64,000 bases of DNA, taken from positions 6,420,001 to 6,484,000 of the forward strand of contig NZ_JARUBO010000005.1 in assembly GCF_029626235.1 (NCBI RefSeq). Direction: 5' to 3'. Every line of letters starts with the position of its first letter. The stretch's first letter is position 1. Shown here piece after piece: positions 49,401-55,100 of the stretch. A program made the position numbers and the translations under genes. The notes beneath the pieces were generated by a model. The model was not told the origin of the DNA. It ran no database searches and worked only from the letters and a program-made list of their open reading frames with translations. The DNA is from Micromonospora sp. WMMD1120 (GTDB lineage: Bacteria; Actinomycetota; Actinomycetes; Mycobacteriales; Micromonosporaceae).

Positions 49401-51052
49401 ATCACCAGGTCGCCGGCCGCGCCGAACGCGTTCGCGAGCGCCCGCAGCTCCACCGAGTCCCCGAGCCGGATGCCGGCGCCCTGCACCTCGAGGTACTGGA
49501 CGGTGTCCATCGGTACGCCGCAGTCGCGGTAGAGACCGCGCACCAGCTCGGTGGCGGCCGGGGTCGCCGGGGTCGTGATGCTGTGGGTGCGGCCGTTGTG
49601 CCCGACGGCGGTGCCCCGGATGACGCCGTACACGTGGTCGCCGTCGCGCAGTGCCGCGTCGAGTGGCTTGAGCAACAGCGCGCCCGCGCCCTCGCCGATC
49701 ACCATGCCGTCCGCGGCGGCGTGGAAGCTGCGTACCCGGCCCGAGGGGGAGAGCATCTCCGCCTTCGAGGCGAGGACGAGGAACCGCGGCGACGGTGCCA
49801 CGAAGACGCCGCCGGCCAGCGCCATCTCCGATTCGCCGCGCTGGATGCTGGCGCAGGCCAGGTGCAGCGCCACCAGCGACGAGGAGCACGCGGTGTCGAC
49901 GGCGAGGTTGGGGCCGACCAGGCCGAGCAGGTGGGAGACCCGGCCGGCGAGGATCGACACGTCGGTGCCGAGGAAGACCTGCGAGCCGACGTCCTCCGCC
50001 GCCGCCACCTGCTCCTGGTAGTCGGAGGCGCGCACGCCCACGAACACGCCGACCCGACGCCCGGTCAGCTGCTGCGGCGCGTAGCCGGCGTCCTCGAACG
50101 CGTGGTACGCCTCTTGGAGGAAGATGCGCTGCTGCGGATCCATCCGCCGGGCCTCGCGGGGCGAGAGGCGGAAGAAGCCGGCGTCGAAGGCGTCGATCCG
50201 GTCGAGGTGCCCGGCCCACCTGCTGACCGCCCGGCCGCTCGCCGCCGGGTCGGGGTCGTAGTAGTCCGCCGGCCAGCCGGGCCGGTCCAGCTCCCGGATC
50301 CGGCTCGTGCCGGCGCGCAGCGCCTGCCACAACCGCTCCGGCGTCGGCAGGTCGGCGAACCGCGCGGAGAGCCCCACCACGGCGATGTCGCCGCCCGCCG
50401 TCGACAGCCCGGCCACCGGCGCGGGCGCGCCGACCTGCGCGGGAGCGGTCGGCGGCGCGGGCTCGCTGACCTGCGCGGGAGCGGTCGGCGGCGGTGGCGC
50501 GTCCGGCGGCGTGGGCGGGTTCGGTGTGGTGGCGGCCGCGCCAACGGGCTCCGCCGGCCCGGTGGCTTCGGTCACCAGGGCGGCCAACTCGGCCGGGGTG
50601 TCCACGTCGAACACCACCTCGACACCCAACCGCACGTCCAACCGCTCGTTGAGCGCCTCGACCAACTCGATCGCCGCCGACGAGTCCAACCCCTGCTCGA
50701 CCAGACCACCCTCCGGGTCCAACCGGTCCACCGGCCGACCCAACAGGCGCCCCATCTCGGCCAGGACCGCGGCGAGCGGCCTGCCCGCGTCCGGCACGGC
50801 CGGCTCCGCCGGCCCGACGGCCTCGGCCACCAGGGCGGCCAACTCGGCCGGGGTGTCCACGTCGAACACCACCTCGACACCCAACCGCACGTCCAACCGC
50901 TCGTTGAGCGCCTCGACCAACTCGATCGCCGCCGACGAGTCCAACCCCTGCTCGACCAGACCACCCTCCGGGTCCAACCGGTCCACCGGCCGATCCAACA
51001 GGCGCCCCATCTCGGTGAGCACGGCGTCCATCGGCGTGTGCCCGTGCGGCAT
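37493..51052 (-). CDS. trans-AT PKS protein A (ACP-ACP, KS0-cMT-ACP, KS-KR-ACP, KS-DH-KR-ACP, KS)
   Basis: 4,519 aa, the first PKS protein after the tailoring genes. Order by residue: tandem ACPs (Ser39, Ser124); KS 222-645 with Cys389 and His560 but Gln524 in place of the HGTGT histidine (VQGAG), so probably non-condensing; C-methyltransferase 820-1165 (VEVGAGTGG near 1005); ACP Ser1254. KS 1330-1750 (Cys1498, His1633), KR 1890-2400 (Tyr2297), ACP Ser2463. KS 2549-2975 (Cys2719, His2854) with an insert about 3022-3092, DH 3215-3490 (His3240, Asp3406), KR 3500-3925 (Tyr3822), ACP Ser3963. Terminal KS 4030-4450 (Cys4195, His4330) and a docking tail. No AT or classic loading enzyme is present, so the starter must be loaded in trans. 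The start ATG at 51052 is 11 bp after the methyltransferase stop with GGAG seven bases upstream. A Pro/Ala-rich linker with PPAAA repeats lies near residue 1930. Confidence 0.96.
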   Translation of the reverse strand: MPHGHTPMDAVLTEMGRLLDRPVDRLDPEGGLVEQGLDSSAAIELVEALNERLDVRLGVEVVFDVDTPAELAALVAEAVGPAEPAVPDAGRPLAAVLAEMGRLLGRPVDRLDPEGGLVEQGLDSSAAIELVEALNERLDVRLGVEVVFDVDTPAELAALVTEATGPAEPVGAAATTPNPPTPPDAPPPPTAPAQVSEPAPPTAPAQVGAPAPVAGLSTAGGDIAVVGLSARFADLPTPERLWQALRAGTSRIRELDRPGWPADYYDPDPAASGRAVSRWAGHLDRIDAFDAGFFRLSPREARRMDPQQRIFLQEAYHAFEDAGYAPQQLTGRRVGVFVGVRASDYQEQVAAAEDVGSQVFLGTDVSILAGRVSHLLGLVGPNLAVDTACSSSLVALHLACASIQRGESEMALAGGVFVAPSPRFLVLASKAEMLSPSGRVRSFHAAADGMVIGEGAGALLLKPLDAALRDGDHVYGVIRGTAVGHNGRTHSITTPATPAATELVRGLYRDCGVPMDTVQYLEVQGAGIRLGDSVELRALANAFGAAGDLVIGTHKGNIGHAIAAAGVAAVAKVLLAMRHREIPPTITGDPDGDTDLPGTPFRLTARPLPWPAPPGTPLRAGVNSFGFGGTNAHVVIEEPPRRSPVARSADDPAGVLVPISGRRPADLARRVADLLGWAERDGDRHPLADVAYTLQTGRAHFAHRLAVLARDPDDLRAALRAAVRDGDPAGRVVATDAGPGTDGLRALAAEYVSGGEVPWDRLWEGQRRHRVPLPTYPFAEESHWIGAPATGSTPPARTDAGRATAPDAPSRLLPPEKAPRLGAAERDLHERAHDELRRWAHDSIARMLVDNGALDAGGPGVPVEAAVARLGVAARHRRQWDALLDMLNRSGTVELTGDTVALVRPVPTAAELAAERARLDAAYREAEPFTRLLGVCFDAYARVLRDEIPATDVLFPGSSFALIQPLYQGHTMADLCNDTVAWAVDSYLEHRATRLAPGERVEIVEVGAGTGGTSRRVFAAVGRHAARLRYHYTDVSLAMAKFGAHEFGAATPYAEFGTLDVDRDVTTQGYPAGGIDVVVATNVLHATSDVRRTVANLCRLLRPGGWLVLNELSTTVDVIAMIVGQLDGWWRYEDADLRLPYSPVVPVDGWRDVLRDAGLTDVLVLGPPPRPGRGVGQNVVIAQQPAAVAGAEPAAPAETTAPPVRVVATAAPVATTEPGTGVREQIRACLALALETDAAHLADDTPFAEYGVDSLIAAELVNRINDALGTGLRTPDLYAHITVGDLAAHVLRTHPTAASRPVGQTPPDPAPVHRPAPTPSGAVVEPADRDVAVIGLSCTFPGSADAEEYWDNLVHGRTLFRDVPVNRWDVERFHDPDRSRTDTTYCRQGGFLDDIERFDALFFSMSGRDAEVSDPQHRLFLQEAWNALEDSGYAASAAGRRCGVFVGSIGGDYDALQEDHDVAHGPTTLLNNQTSTLSGRISYFLDLAGPNLAVDTACSSSLVAVHLACQSLLAGESELALAGGVFIATTPRFFVHMSQLGVLSPEHSCRPFDADADGFLPGEGVAAVVLKPLAAAHRDGDHIYGVIKGTAINHDGRTNGFTAPNARSQTALATELYARSGVAPDTVGFVEAHGTGTELGDPIEVTALTDAFRRHTQRRQFAAIGSVKANIGHTVGASGLAGLIKVLMAMRHGVIPPQAAYREANAYIDFASSPFYVPTSPVPWPASADRPRRATVSAFGFSGTNAMLLVQEAPPTAQTAAGDGTEEVLVPISARDDAALRRYARVLADHVDPAAGPPAPRLADVALTLRTRRSVFAERLVVGAPDTAVLADRLRRFAAGENDVPGVLRGTADPTAAPPTPSGVSDADGIARAWCAGATVDWTTTAGAGRVVPLPTYPFAGERYWAAPASPAAAPAATVRAAAAPPAAAPPAAAPPAAAPAADPAAATVHLLESGWQPAPAPAPPVTPGRTLLLGGARECAAARALIGALAVEGDSALLESAGDRFDGVLFLVPPSIGEDSGDPRRVARDLTASTLPVLRAVRAAAASPYPVRFVVAAGRRPGSGPDPCVAALGPLGRSLRLAAPHVSLTVVDVADTDDPAAVARAAVAEWPHATLPEVRRHGSERTVPILRPAPAPPTGQPVVIRPGAPCVVTGGGGGLGRLVARHLAGRYGARLLLLGRSPLDARIERDLADLTRLGAVRPRYAPVDVADPVQVSTALADFQAGAGPVSVVVHAAGALDQRALHERQWATVEATLRAKTIGTAVLDAATATNPLDAFVLFSSASSVVGDFGECDYSVANRFLDGFGDWRERMRERGLRRGATVVAQWGPWADGGMRLVDTSRQLYTGHGDLTAIDTAQGLAAFDRVLAGGGGRRLIVAGTPAGVRRLTAQLDPPAAPPPGVAGPAAPSGVAAASADDLLDRVLAEVRTLAAALLRLEHTPAVVEAGGLPPDEGLGEFGFDSLSLKDFADRLSERFRVTLSPTVFFSRSTLRKVAEYLVESEGAAVRAGFAAAPPVDEVPSVPVPAPLTSGEPPAPSPAAEHPASGAVEPVAVVGMAGRLPGSADLHAFWRHVRDGDDLVGEVPPERWDWRSVYSPDRFGAGRTRSRWGGFLPGVDTFDARFFGVSGREAELMDPQQRLLLQAAWSAVEDAGWRPSALSGTRTGVYVGAQFSDYQELLRAQGVSEPQVGTGTELTMLANRVSYLLGLRGPSEVVNTACSSSLVAVHRALTAIRHGDCDAAVVGGCNLILTPTYHVVTSQMGVNSPTGRCRTFDSAADGYVRGEGVLALVLKPLSAALRDGDHVYAVLRGSAVNHGGRAGSPTSPNADAQADVVATAWVRAGVTPESISYLETHGTGTELGDPVEVDGLRQAIRLWSERTGHPVPSGAWCGLGTVKTRIGHLEAASGLAGLVHVILSMRHRTLPGLLHLTDPNPLLRLDDGPFHLVDTTREWASPPGVPRRAGVSSFGFGGSNAHVVVEEHPPVPPRPAATPRPQAVVLSARTEERLRCAAGRLADVLRAQPGAGVTRVRATVAEVLSVDVADVDVHAPLTELGADPVTMAEIGRRLAVAGPPPAPEVTVTELSATATAPDGLPELADLAYTLQTGRDSLPERLAIVTADVDELAGLLRDFAGGADPSAVWRARVPAGAHRRTGEPPASATEAARAWLDGREPDWTVLHSAPRRIPLPGYPFAEDRYWLPAVAATGPERPHPLIDEDCSTPQETRFRVVLRRDAHWLADHVIAGRATLPGAAYAEVARAAAELADPDGRSATAVGDLLWARPIVVGAEPVTVDVALTPGRHPGTVRVEFRTGVDPVVHAMATVVLGGGAAAADPVDVTAITGRASGTVEGAEVYRRFRSDAADYGPAFRVVERLWRGDGEAVARLRLPAVAGVDTTRMALHPVLLDGAFQAVSGLLEGTGGDGGPLVPFAVREVRVLAPAAPSGYAYATRAAGGRFDIRLTDDRGQVTTVVSGLAARPLTVDVDDVRRRLLVPRWQPAPPVEPGPAPRRVLVLGDGDDRPDLVVAGFGAGFAELTPGRRYVLDPASAADLDRLLGRLTELDAVPDAVLHRWSEPAEAAYGPLLLINLCRALARLRLGARIVSVVPADVPAAVALAATARVVREEHRDLDVVVAQTTRPLSVAEALGELRVPHGEPEIRLGDGRDVLRWHGLDAPPTDSPPPWVRPGAVCLVTGASGGLGRLVVAHLVGAGARVVAMSRSAPADLDPSVLVVRGDVSVRADVFAAVAAARERFGGLDVVVHAAGVLRDGLVVGKSAADVAAVCAPKVAGTRWLDEATAELDLDSFVLFSSLSAVLGTVGQADYAYANRFLDEFAAWRAQRRPGVTVSLGWPLWADGGMTVDPDSLQRLRRGTGLVPLPADVGLAALASAHQAREPRVAVWYGEGRRGVPLPAATSEPAPAATPRPRSAPRDLTRELSQVCAEVLKVDVDELDPEEELSAYGLDSILMMTLLNRLEARFDTVVEPSAVSEYPTIASLAAHLAATVAPAPAPAAPAVVTEPVPAPDSSAAVIGMAGRFPGSPSVAALWENLLAARPLVSEVPADRWDADAMFDPSRRRPGTSYSKWAGFVDGAFDFDAGYFGVPEADAVALDPHQRLVLELAAELFADAGYRPDEVAGSRTGVFIGGGDSNYLPRNVDAVPPDAVRNLLTSTIPNMLAARVADFFDLRGPAQTIDTACSSALVAIHAACRALRAGECDYAVAGGVELLVDPYLHIAFSQAGALAPDGVCAVFDEGAHGLVLGEGGGLVLLRRVSDAVASGDRVNAVVLGGAVNNDGRTMGLTVPSVDGQEAVLRAALTDAGIPGESVGYLEAHGTGTLLGDPIEVRAASRVFGSDGGRARCGIGSVKSNLGHLMRAAGAVGFIKAVLAVRSGMLPATVHCARPHPRFRFADSPFFPVTATRQWPAADGWPRRAGVSAFGFGGTNAHVVVQEYRGAPGSRSPLPPPEFRRRRYRLGETAATEPGESLLGLLASVHDGRLDADAAANLITSLASAPITNGATSR
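41776..41988 (-). other. ACP-like insert in the KS-flanking linker of module M3 (gene A)
   Basis: Residues about 3022-3092 of protein A. VRATVAEVLSVDVADVDVHA then ELGADPVTMAEI resembles a carrier protein, with Pro3057 where the phosphopantetheine serine should be. It is embedded in the KS-flanking linker, before LADLAYTLQTGRDSL. Confidence 0.7.
50573..51015 (-). repeat. Tandem 255-bp repeat units encoding the N-terminal ACP pair of protein A
   Basis: The two carrier domains at the start of protein A are encoded by direct repeats spaced exactly 255 bp (85 codons). Bases 50573-50760 and 50828-51015 (188 bp) differ at a single position. Both keep the GLDSS serine (Ser124 and Ser39), so both should be modified by the PPTase. 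Such perfect duplication points to recent tandem copying or gene conversion. Confidence 0.95.
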
Positions 51053-51059
51053 ACCCTCG

Positions 51060-51063
51060 CTCC
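51060..51063 (-). promoter_or_regulatory. Ribosome binding site deciding the PKS A start
   Basis: On the minus strand GGAG lies seven bases before the ATG at 51052 and directly abuts the methyltransferase stop codon. It selects this ATG over an in-frame one seven codons further in, and over upstream starts inside the methyltransferase gene. Confidence 0.7.
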
Positions 51064-51900
51064 TCAACGTGTGGCGTCGGCGGGGCGTGCCTTGCGCCCC
51101 GCCGCGGCGTAGAGCTGGCGGATGATCGCGTGGTCGTCGCGGCGGAGCATGGCGCGCCAACCCACCGTCAGGCGGGCGAGCGTGCGGCTGTCCAGGTAGC
51201 CGTCACGGACGAGTTGCACGGGGATGCCGGAGCCCTCCGAACGCAGGAAGGCGGCGGTGCCCTCGACCTGGCTGTGCGCGCTGATCACGTCGAAGCGGAC
51301 GTCGGTGAACCCGGCGGCACGCAGCAGCGCGGGCAGCTCCCGACCGATGGTGGGGTTGCCCCCCTCGTCGCTGCGGGACCGGCAGTAGGCCCGGTACAGG
51401 TCGTCCAGCTCGGGGATGTGCGGGTGCGTCATCACGTGCATCGCGAAGTCGTTGTCGACGATGACGGCGATCCCGTCCGGCCGCAGGATCCGGAGCACCT
51501 CACGAAGGGCGGCCCCGGGGTCGGCGAGGTGTTCGAGCACCAGCCGCGAGACGACGAAGTCGACCGACTCGTCGGCGAGACCGGTCTTCTCGATCGAGCC
51601 CTCCAGCAGCTCGACGGCCGGGCCACCGTCGTCCAGCAGGTCGCGGGCCCGCTCCAACAGCAGCGGTTCGATGTCCACCCCGGTCAGCGCGAGATCCGGT
51701 TCCGCCGCGCGCAGCGCCTTGAGCAGGAAGCCGGGACCGCAGCCGAGGTCGGCGACGGCCATCCCGGCGCGCAGCCCGAAACGCCGGTACACGCCCATCT
51801 CGGCGGCGGCGAACAGGTCGACCTGGGCGCCGAGTCGGCTGATCTCGGTGGTGACGCTCCGGGCGATCCGCCGCACGTCGTACGAGCTGTCGTTGCGCAT
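51064..51900 (-). CDS. SAM-dependent methyltransferase (class I)
   Basis: 278 aa. A Rossmann-type SAM-binding motif VADLGCGPG lies near residues 49-57, followed by an acidic strand end (TGVDIEPLLLERARDLL) and a later motif LREVLRILRPDGIAVIV, the usual layout of small-molecule class I methyltransferases. It transfers a methyl group from SAM, presumably to an oxygen of the polyketide as a discrete tailoring step, since C-methylation is already built into modules M1 and M6; the acceptor cannot be read from sequence. GAGGGGG precedes the ATG at 51900. The gene sits between the hydrolase (36 bp gap) and PKS A (11 bp gap), co-directional with both, so it belongs to the operon. The N-terminal residues SVTTEISRLGAQVDLFAAAE form a helical cap. 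Confidence 0.88.
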   Translation of the reverse strand: MRNDSSYDVRRIARSVTTEISRLGAQVDLFAAAEMGVYRRFGLRAGMAVADLGCGPGFLLKALRAAEPDLALTGVDIEPLLLERARDLLDDGGPAVELLEGSIEKTGLADESVDFVVSRLVLEHLADPGAALREVLRILRPDGIAVIVDNDFAMHVMTHPHIPELDDLYRAYCRSRSDEGGNPTIGRELPALLRAAGFTDVRFDVISAHSQVEGTAAFLRSEGSGIPVQLVRDGYLDSRTLARLTVGWRAMLRRDDHAIIRQLYAAAGRKARPADATR

Positions 51901-51936
51901 TCGCCGTCCCCCTCTGGTGGCGTCCGGTGCGGCGGA

Positions 51937-52752
51937 TCAGAGCCCGCCGAGGAACTCGTCGATCCGCTCGGCGGCGCGTCGCCAGCCGGTGTCGAGCATG
52001 ACCATGTGGCCGCTGTCGGGAATCAGGACCGCGTCGGTGCGGTACGCCTGCGCCGTCTGGTGGGCCAGGTGCGGTGGGAACAGCCAGTCGTGTTCGCCAC
52101 CCAGCACGAGCACCGGGGCGCGCAGCTCGGCCGGCACCCGGGCGAACCGGCGGGACAGCTCCTTGCCGGCCCGGGACGACTCCTTCTGCACCCGCCGGAC
52201 GTAGTCGCGGCGCTGCTGGTCGGTGCGGTCGCCGTGGAAGAAGGCGGAGAACGGGAACGAGTCGACAGCCGAGTCGTCGGCGCGCAGCCGCCCCTGGTGC
52301 AGCCGCCACAGCTGCCACATCACCGACCAGCCACCGGCGCGCAGCCAGCCCATGCCGACGCCGGCGCCGATGCCGGTCGGCGGTGGCGCGGACATGAGCA
52401 CCGCGCCGCGTACCGCGCCGGCCCGCTCGGTGAGGACACGCTGGGTGATGGCGGCGCCCATCGAGTGCCCGACCAGCACCGGCGGCTCCGGCAGGTCGGA
52501 CAGCACCGACAGCACGTCGTCGGTGAAGTCACGCAGGCCGAAGGAGTTCAGTTTCTCGAACCCGGCGCTGCCCGCGTGCCCGCGCAGGCTCGGTGCGACG
52601 CAGTGGTATCCCCGCGCGGAGAAGTACGGGAGGAAGTACTCCTCCCAGCACCACGCGCCGTGGTAGCCGCCGTGCACGAAGAGCAGGGTGCCGCGCCGCG
52701 GGGCCTGCGGTTCGGCGGTGATGACCTCCAACTCGGCCCGTACCCCGGTCAT
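51937..52752 (-). CDS. Alpha/beta hydrolase (possible trans-acting thioesterase or lipase-like hydrolase)
   Basis: 271 aa alpha/beta-hydrolase fold. A candidate catalytic triad is visible: Ser97 in GHSMGA, Asp222 in GGEHDWLFPP and His249 in DSGHMV; the oxyanion motif is FVHGGYHG near residue 27. There is no signal peptide, so it acts in the cytoplasm. Inside a trans-AT operon it could hydrolyse stalled acyl chains from carrier proteins, release the product, or cleave an ester. It does not closely resemble the usual type II thioesterases (no GHSMGALLAYE-type helix), so the role is open. The ATG at 52752 overlaps the AT-ER stop (ATGA) and has a strong GAGGGGAG six bases upstream. The frame is open much further upstream, but that would overlap the AT-ER gene and is rejected. 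Confidence 0.85.
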   Translation of the reverse strand: MTGVRAELEVITAEPQAPRRGTLLFVHGGYHGAWCWEEYFLPYFSARGYHCVAPSLRGHAGSAGFEKLNSFGLRDFTDDVLSVLSDLPEPPVLVGHSMGAAITQRVLTERAGAVRGAVLMSAPPPTGIGAGVGMGWLRAGGWSVMWQLWRLHQGRLRADDSAVDSFPFSAFFHGDRTDQQRRDYVRRVQKESSRAGKELSRRFARVPAELRAPVLVLGGEHDWLFPPHLAHQTAQAYRTDAVLIPDSGHMVMLDTGWRRAAERIDEFLGGL

Positions 52753-55100
52753 GATCGGCTCCCCTCGGCGGCGGCCAGCACCAGGTCCCCGGCCACCGTG
52801 GCCCGGCCGGCGCCCGGCCCGTAGGCGGTCAGTCGGTCGGTGAGCAGCGCGCTGGTCGCGGCGAGCAGGCGCAGCCCGATCTCGTCGGCGTGCCGGTGTC
52901 GCCAGTCCGCCACCTCGGTGCCCTGCACCCAGGAGTTGAACGCGCCGAGCGCCGGGCCGCAGTGCACCTGGTAGTCCACCCGGCCGGCGGGGTCGCCGCG
53001 CAGCGCCAGCTCGGAGGTGTACGCGAAGTACCACTTGAACACGGCGAGCATCCGCTGCTTCGGGGTCAGCCGCTCGCCGGCCGGCCAGTCCCCGCCCTTG
53101 TACTGCCGGACCAGGTCGAACACGTCGTCGAAGCTGCGTTTGAAGTACCGTTGCTCGATCTGCTGGCGGGTCTTCGCGTCGATCGACTCCAGGCTGTCGT
53201 GCTGCTGGTAGAGCTGGTAGAGCTTGTTCGCGCGGGCCGGGAAGAAGACGCCGCGCCGCAGCACCTGGACCCGCGCCCCGATCTCGAACATGTCCCCCGC
53301 CGGGGCGTAGGCGGTGTCCTGCACACCCATCTGTTGCAGCAGGTCCTTCACCGGCTCGCTGGTGCCGGCCTCGACGGTGCACTGGTTGATCGAGCCGGTC
53401 ACCAGGTAGTCCGCGCCGAGGATCAGGGCGGCGGCAGCCGCCTCCGGGGTGCCGATGCCACCGGCGGCGCCGATACGTACCCGCTGCTGGTAGCCGTGTT
53501 CGGCGGCCAGGTCGTCGCGCAGCCGGCGCAGCGCGGGCATCAGGGTGTACGCGACCCCGCCGTCGGTGTGGCCGGCCGAGTCCGCCTCCACGGTGAGGTC
53601 GTCGGCCATCGGCACCTCGGCGGCCAGCCGCGCCTGATCGTCGGTGATCCGGCCGTCGGCGACCAGGCGTCGCAGGAGCTGTTCCGGCGGCGGGGCGAGG
53701 AACGCGCGGGCCACCTCGGGTCGCGAGACCTTCGCCATCAGGCGGTGCTCCGCCACCACCCGGCCCTGCGCGTCGCGCCGCAGCCCGAGGCAGCGGTAGC
53801 GCACCAGGGCCATCGAGACGTCCATGAAGGCGGACGCCTCCAGGAGCCGGACACCGTGCCGCAGGTAGCGGTCGACCTGCTCGTCCTCCCCGGCCGGATC
53901 GCCCGGGTCGTGCAGGAGGTTGACCCCGAACACCTGCCCGGGACCGAGCGCTCGGCGCACCTCGGCGATGGCGTCGTCGATCTGCCGCGGCCGGAGCCCG
54001 CCGGTGCCCAGGAAACCGAGCATCCCCGCGCGCGCCATCCGGATCACCAGGGCGGGCGAGGCGATCCCCCGGTACATCGAGCCGCTGACGTACGCGTACC
54101 GCAGGCCGTAGTGGCGGCGGAACTCGGCGTCGCCGAGCCAGGCCGCCGCCTCCAGGTCGGCCGGGCGGCCGTCCGCCACGGGCAGACGGGTGGCGACCGG
54201 CGTGGGCGGGGCGGCGACCGGCGTGGGCGCCGGCCGGTCGCCGGCCGACGGGGCGACGTCGCGGCGGATGGCGCGCACCAGGCCGGTCAGCACCTTGCCG
54301 GGGCCGACCTGCTCGATGTCGGTCACGCCGAGGTCGAGCAGGTGACGCACCGTCTCGGTCCAGCGCACCGGCGCGGTGATCTGGCGCGCCAGCAGGTCGG
54401 CGATCTGCCCGGCCGGGTAGGGCCGGGCGGTGACGTTCGCGATCACCGGAATGCGCGGCGGCGACATCGGCACCGTCGACAGCGTCTCGGCGAAGGACTC
54501 GGCGGCGTCGCGCATGTAGCGGGAGTGGAACGCCCCGCTGACGTTGAGCACCGTGTAGCCGCGCGCCCCGGCCGCCTTGAGGACCGGCGCGGCGCGCTCG
54601 ATGTCGGCGCGCAGCCCGGAGAGCACGACCTGGGTGGGGGTGTTGAGGTTGGCCAGGTCGACGCCGTCCAGCCCGGCGGCGGCCAACGCCGCGGCGACCT
54701 CGTCGGCCGGCAGGCCGAGGACCGCTGCCATCCCGCCACCCCGGGCCATCCCCATCAGCTCGCCGCGCCGGGCGACGAGCCGCAGCCCGGCTCCGAAGTC
54801 GAAGACGCCGGCGGCGAAGAGGGCGTTGTACTCCCCCACGCTGTGCCCGGCCACGTAGTCCGGAGCGCGTCCGGTGCTGGTCAACTTGTGCAGGTGGCAG
54901 AGCGCGTTGACGACGTACAGGGCGGGTTGGGTGAACCGGGTCTGGCCCAGCCGGCCGTGCGGGTCGGCGGCGCACAGCTCGGCGACCGAGTAGCCGAGGA
55001 TGCGGTCCGCCTCGGCGGTCAGCTCCGCGAACTCCTCGAAGAGGCCGGCACCCATCCCGACGGACTGTGATCCCTGGCCGGGAAAGACGTAGGCGATCAC
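52749..55100 (-). CDS. Trans-acting acyltransferase-enoyl reductase fusion (AT-ER, PfaD type)
   Basis: 783 aa, the only AT in the window and the enzyme expected to feed all the AT-less modules. N-terminal AT (about 1-290): YVFPGQGSQ at the start, nucleophile Ser87 in GHSVGEY and GAFHS near residue 190, a signature of malonyl specificity. After a Pro/Ala linker with PTPVA repeats, the C-terminal half (about 330-783) is an FMN-dependent enoyl reductase of the PfaD/nitronate-monooxygenase family, with GFLGTGGL, EADSAGHTDGG and IGAAGGIGTPEA motifs. AT-ER fusions of this kind are typical of trans-AT clusters and of polyunsaturated fatty acid synthases. The start is GTG at 55100, overlapping the PPTase stop (GTGA), with AGGAG six bases upstream. 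No module carries its own ER, so any fully saturated carbon would depend on this protein. Confidence 0.95.
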   Translation of the reverse strand: MIAYVFPGQGSQSVGMGAGLFEEFAELTAEADRILGYSVAELCAADPHGRLGQTRFTQPALYVVNALCHLHKLTSTGRAPDYVAGHSVGEYNALFAAGVFDFGAGLRLVARRGELMGMARGGGMAAVLGLPADEVAAALAAAGLDGVDLANLNTPTQVVLSGLRADIERAAPVLKAAGARGYTVLNVSGAFHSRYMRDAAESFAETLSTVPMSPPRIPVIANVTARPYPAGQIADLLARQITAPVRWTETVRHLLDLGVTDIEQVGPGKVLTGLVRAIRRDVAPSAGDRPAPTPVAAPPTPVATRLPVADGRPADLEAAAWLGDAEFRRHYGLRYAYVSGSMYRGIASPALVIRMARAGMLGFLGTGGLRPRQIDDAIAEVRRALGPGQVFGVNLLHDPGDPAGEDEQVDRYLRHGVRLLEASAFMDVSMALVRYRCLGLRRDAQGRVVAEHRLMAKVSRPEVARAFLAPPPEQLLRRLVADGRITDDQARLAAEVPMADDLTVEADSAGHTDGGVAYTLMPALRRLRDDLAAEHGYQQRVRIGAAGGIGTPEAAAAALILGADYLVTGSINQCTVEAGTSEPVKDLLQQMGVQDTAYAPAGDMFEIGARVQVLRRGVFFPARANKLYQLYQQHDSLESIDAKTRQQIEQRYFKRSFDDVFDLVRQYKGGDWPAGERLTPKQRMLAVFKWYFAYTSELALRGDPAGRVDYQVHCGPALGAFNSWVQGTEVADWRHRHADEIGLRLLAATSALLTDRLTAYGPGAGRATVAGDLVLAAAEGSRS

